Translations under genes and position numbers: made by a program | Notes under the pieces: generated by a model | The model's database searches: none | Seen by the model: the letters and a program-made list of their open reading frames with translations, nothing else | What the model was told of the DNA's origin: nothing | Assembly (NCBI GenBank): GCA_027346765.1 | Contig: DAIERN010000080.1 | Coordinates: 1 to 6,595 of the forward strand | Length of the DNA: 6,595 nucleotides | Reading direction: 5' to 3' | DNA from: Chloroflexota bacterium | GTDB taxonomy: Bacteria > Chloroflexota > Limnocylindria > Limnocylindrales > CSP1-4 | Part shown: piece after piece, positions 5,810 through 6,595 of the stretch | How positions within the stretch are numbered: the first letter of the stretch is position 1 | Layout of the letters: every line of letters starts with the position of its first letter

Positions 5810-6282
5810 TCCCTGAAACGCGGCCACGCGGCCGTCAGATCGCGCCCGATCAGCTCGCTGAGCGACGCCACGTCGGGCGCGAAGTAGCTCGTCAGCTCGG
5901 CTTCCAGGGCCGGCGGCATTGGGTCGCGCGGCTTCTGGCGCGTGTTCGCGTCCCAGACGAACTTGAGCGGCGCGGTCACGGCACGGAACACGGGCGCCGG
6001 GAGCACCCGACGCATGCCTGATTCGATGCCGCGCAACCGGGTGCGGACGCGCTGCAACGCGGGCACGCGGCGCACGTTGTTGGCGTTGACGACGGTCATC
6101 TCGCGCGGCACGAACTCCGGGTCAACTTGGAGAAATTCGAGCACGCTGCGATACGTCTCGAGCGGCCGCGCGGCGAGATCCTCGAGCAGCGCGAAATGGA
6201 CTCGATCGCGGCCGAACACATCGAGGTAGCGCTTCACCTGGGGCGTCATCGTGCACGCCTCGCGGTACAGCAACCCGGCCAC
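5791..6282 (-). CDS. C-terminal part of a sulfotransferase-family protein (gene split by a stop)
   Basis: The 163 residues run from the first in-frame GTG after the interruption (6282) to TGA at 5793-5791. The segment GRDRVHFALLEDLAARPLET, followed by a helix (YRSVLEFLQVDPEF), is typical of PAPS-dependent sulfotransferases of the heparan N/O-sulfotransferase-like type, as is the NAN...R stretch after it. The frame is open and family-like 15 codons further upstream, up to the TAA at 6328-6330. This GTG is therefore only the first start available, not a natural one, and no Shine-Dalgarno precedes it. The last residues (PVAAA) are encoded inside the 18-bp tandem repeat. In the intact protein this half would hold part of the acceptor pocket; the acceptor (cell-surface glycan, lipid or small molecule) cannot be told. 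Confidence 0.72.
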   Translation of the reverse strand: MAGLLYREACTMTPQVKRYLDVFGRDRVHFALLEDLAARPLETYRSVLEFLQVDPEFVPREMTVVNANNVRRVPALQRVRTRLRGIESGMRRVLPAPVFRAVTAPLKFVWDANTRQKPRDPMPPALEAELTSYFAPDVASLSELIGRDLTAAWPRFREPVAAA

Positions 6283-6327
6283 GTACCGCGGCTCTGGCGG
6301 CAGGCGGCGGCCGGCGCGCCGGTCGTC

Positions 6328-6330
6328 TTA
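6328..6330 (-). other. In-frame TAA stop interrupting the sulfotransferase gene
   Basis: The minus strand reads GCC GCT TAA GAC GAC CGG, giving A-A-stop-D-D-R. The flanking halves share one frame and form one continuous sulfotransferase sequence. A GAA (Glu) codon would become TAA by one G-to-T change. The zinc-ribbon gene in this window ends naturally with TAA, so TAA acts as a stop here. Confidence 0.8.
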
Positions 6331-6595
6331 AGCGGCGAGCGCCGTGGCGAAGTCAGTGATGTCCTCGCGGCCCATCCAGACCTGCTGCTGGTGGCGCGAG
6401 TGGATCGACGCGACCGGGTCACGCAGCATGATCAGGATGCGCGCGTCCGGCGCGAACTCATGGATGAGCCGCGCGGCCTGCGCCGAGTGCAGGTAGACGT
6501 GCGACGACTCGCCCACCACCTTCTCGTCGCCGGCAGCGGCGGGCTTGCGTTGGTGGAGGCGGCTGCGCCGGGCGTGCGGATCGAGCGCCACCCGA
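6328..6595 (-). CDS. Central part of the sulfotransferase-family protein (5' partial, ends at a premature TAA)
   Basis: The frame enters from beyond the window end, and a GTG at 6591 is not a supported start. The segment DEKVVGESSHVYLHS and then ARILIMLRDPVASIHSRHQ match the sulfotransferase fold. The second matches the 3'-phosphate-binding motif for PAPS, with Arg and Ser eight residues apart (R57 and S65 counted from codon 6591-6589). The 5'-phosphosulfate loop (GxxxxGTT/S type), expected further N-terminal, would lie outside the window. The stop falls right after ALAA; codons past it (DDRRAGRRLPPEPRY) lead straight into the C-terminal piece in the same frame. The first 20 or so residues at the window edge (Arg-rich) look less like the family, so an edge error cannot be excluded. 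Confidence 0.72.
   Translation of the reverse strand, partial: RVALDPHARRSRLHQRKPAAAGDEKVVGESSHVYLHSAQAARLIHEFAPDARILIMLRDPVASIHSRHQQQVWMGREDITDFATALAA

Noticed and set aside
1..6595. CRISPR array, insertion sequence, tRNA or rRNA gene, phage gene
   Set aside because: I saw no regularly spaced direct repeats beyond the short tandem repeat at 5762-5809, no transposase motifs or terminal inverted repeats, and no tRNA-like cloverleaf sequence.

Overview
The window is uniformly very GC-rich, with strong G/C bias at third codon positions and dense gene packing on both strands. The gene set (DUF2231-Rieske fusion, YhaO/YhaN-type nuclease pair, small double zinc-ribbon protein, PAPS-type sulfotransferase) fits a free-living high-GC bacterium. 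Chloroflexota is my first guess and a deep actinobacterial lineage my second. This is inference from gene content only; no rRNA or tRNA gene is present.

Layout. (a) 1-734, plus strand: the 3' part of a membrane-anchored Rieske [2Fe-2S] protein whose 5' end lies off the window. (b) 706-5053, minus strand: an apparent operon read right to left. It holds an SbcD/YhaO-like DNA-repair metallophosphoesterase (5053 to 3860), an SbcC/YhaN-like ABC ATPase with coiled coils and a transmembrane hairpin (3854 to 1629), and an EamA/DMT-family transporter (about 1632 to 706). Neighbours are 5 nt apart or overlap by a few bases. (c) 5054-5407: a divergent intergenic region with a perfect 18-bp palindrome and a second inverted repeat. 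(d) 5408-5758, plus strand: a 116-residue protein with two CxxC zinc modules and a good Shine-Dalgarno. (e) 5762-5809: an 18-bp tandem repeat between and into convergent genes. (f) 5791 to the window end, minus strand: a sulfotransferase-family gene whose N-terminus lies off the window.

The main oddity is that two minus-strand genes are each broken by one in-frame stop with intact coding sequence on both sides. The nuclease has TAG at 4772-4774 and the sulfotransferase has TAA at 6328-6330. Both could arise from a glutamate codon by one G-to-T change. TAG and TAA both end other genes here, so genetic-code reassignment is unlikely; base-calling or DNA-damage error, or recent gene decay, are the leading explanations. 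In addition, the transporter frame has no ATG, GTG or TTG start where the family requires one.

Biologically, the nuclease and ATPase should act together as an Mre11-Rad50-like DNA-end-processing complex. The hairpin in the ATPase takes the place of a zinc hook and suggests tethering to the membrane. I see no clear evidence of a wholly new system. The membrane-anchored nuclease/ATPase pair with a co-transcribed transporter, and the paired nonsense interruptions, deserve the closest look.
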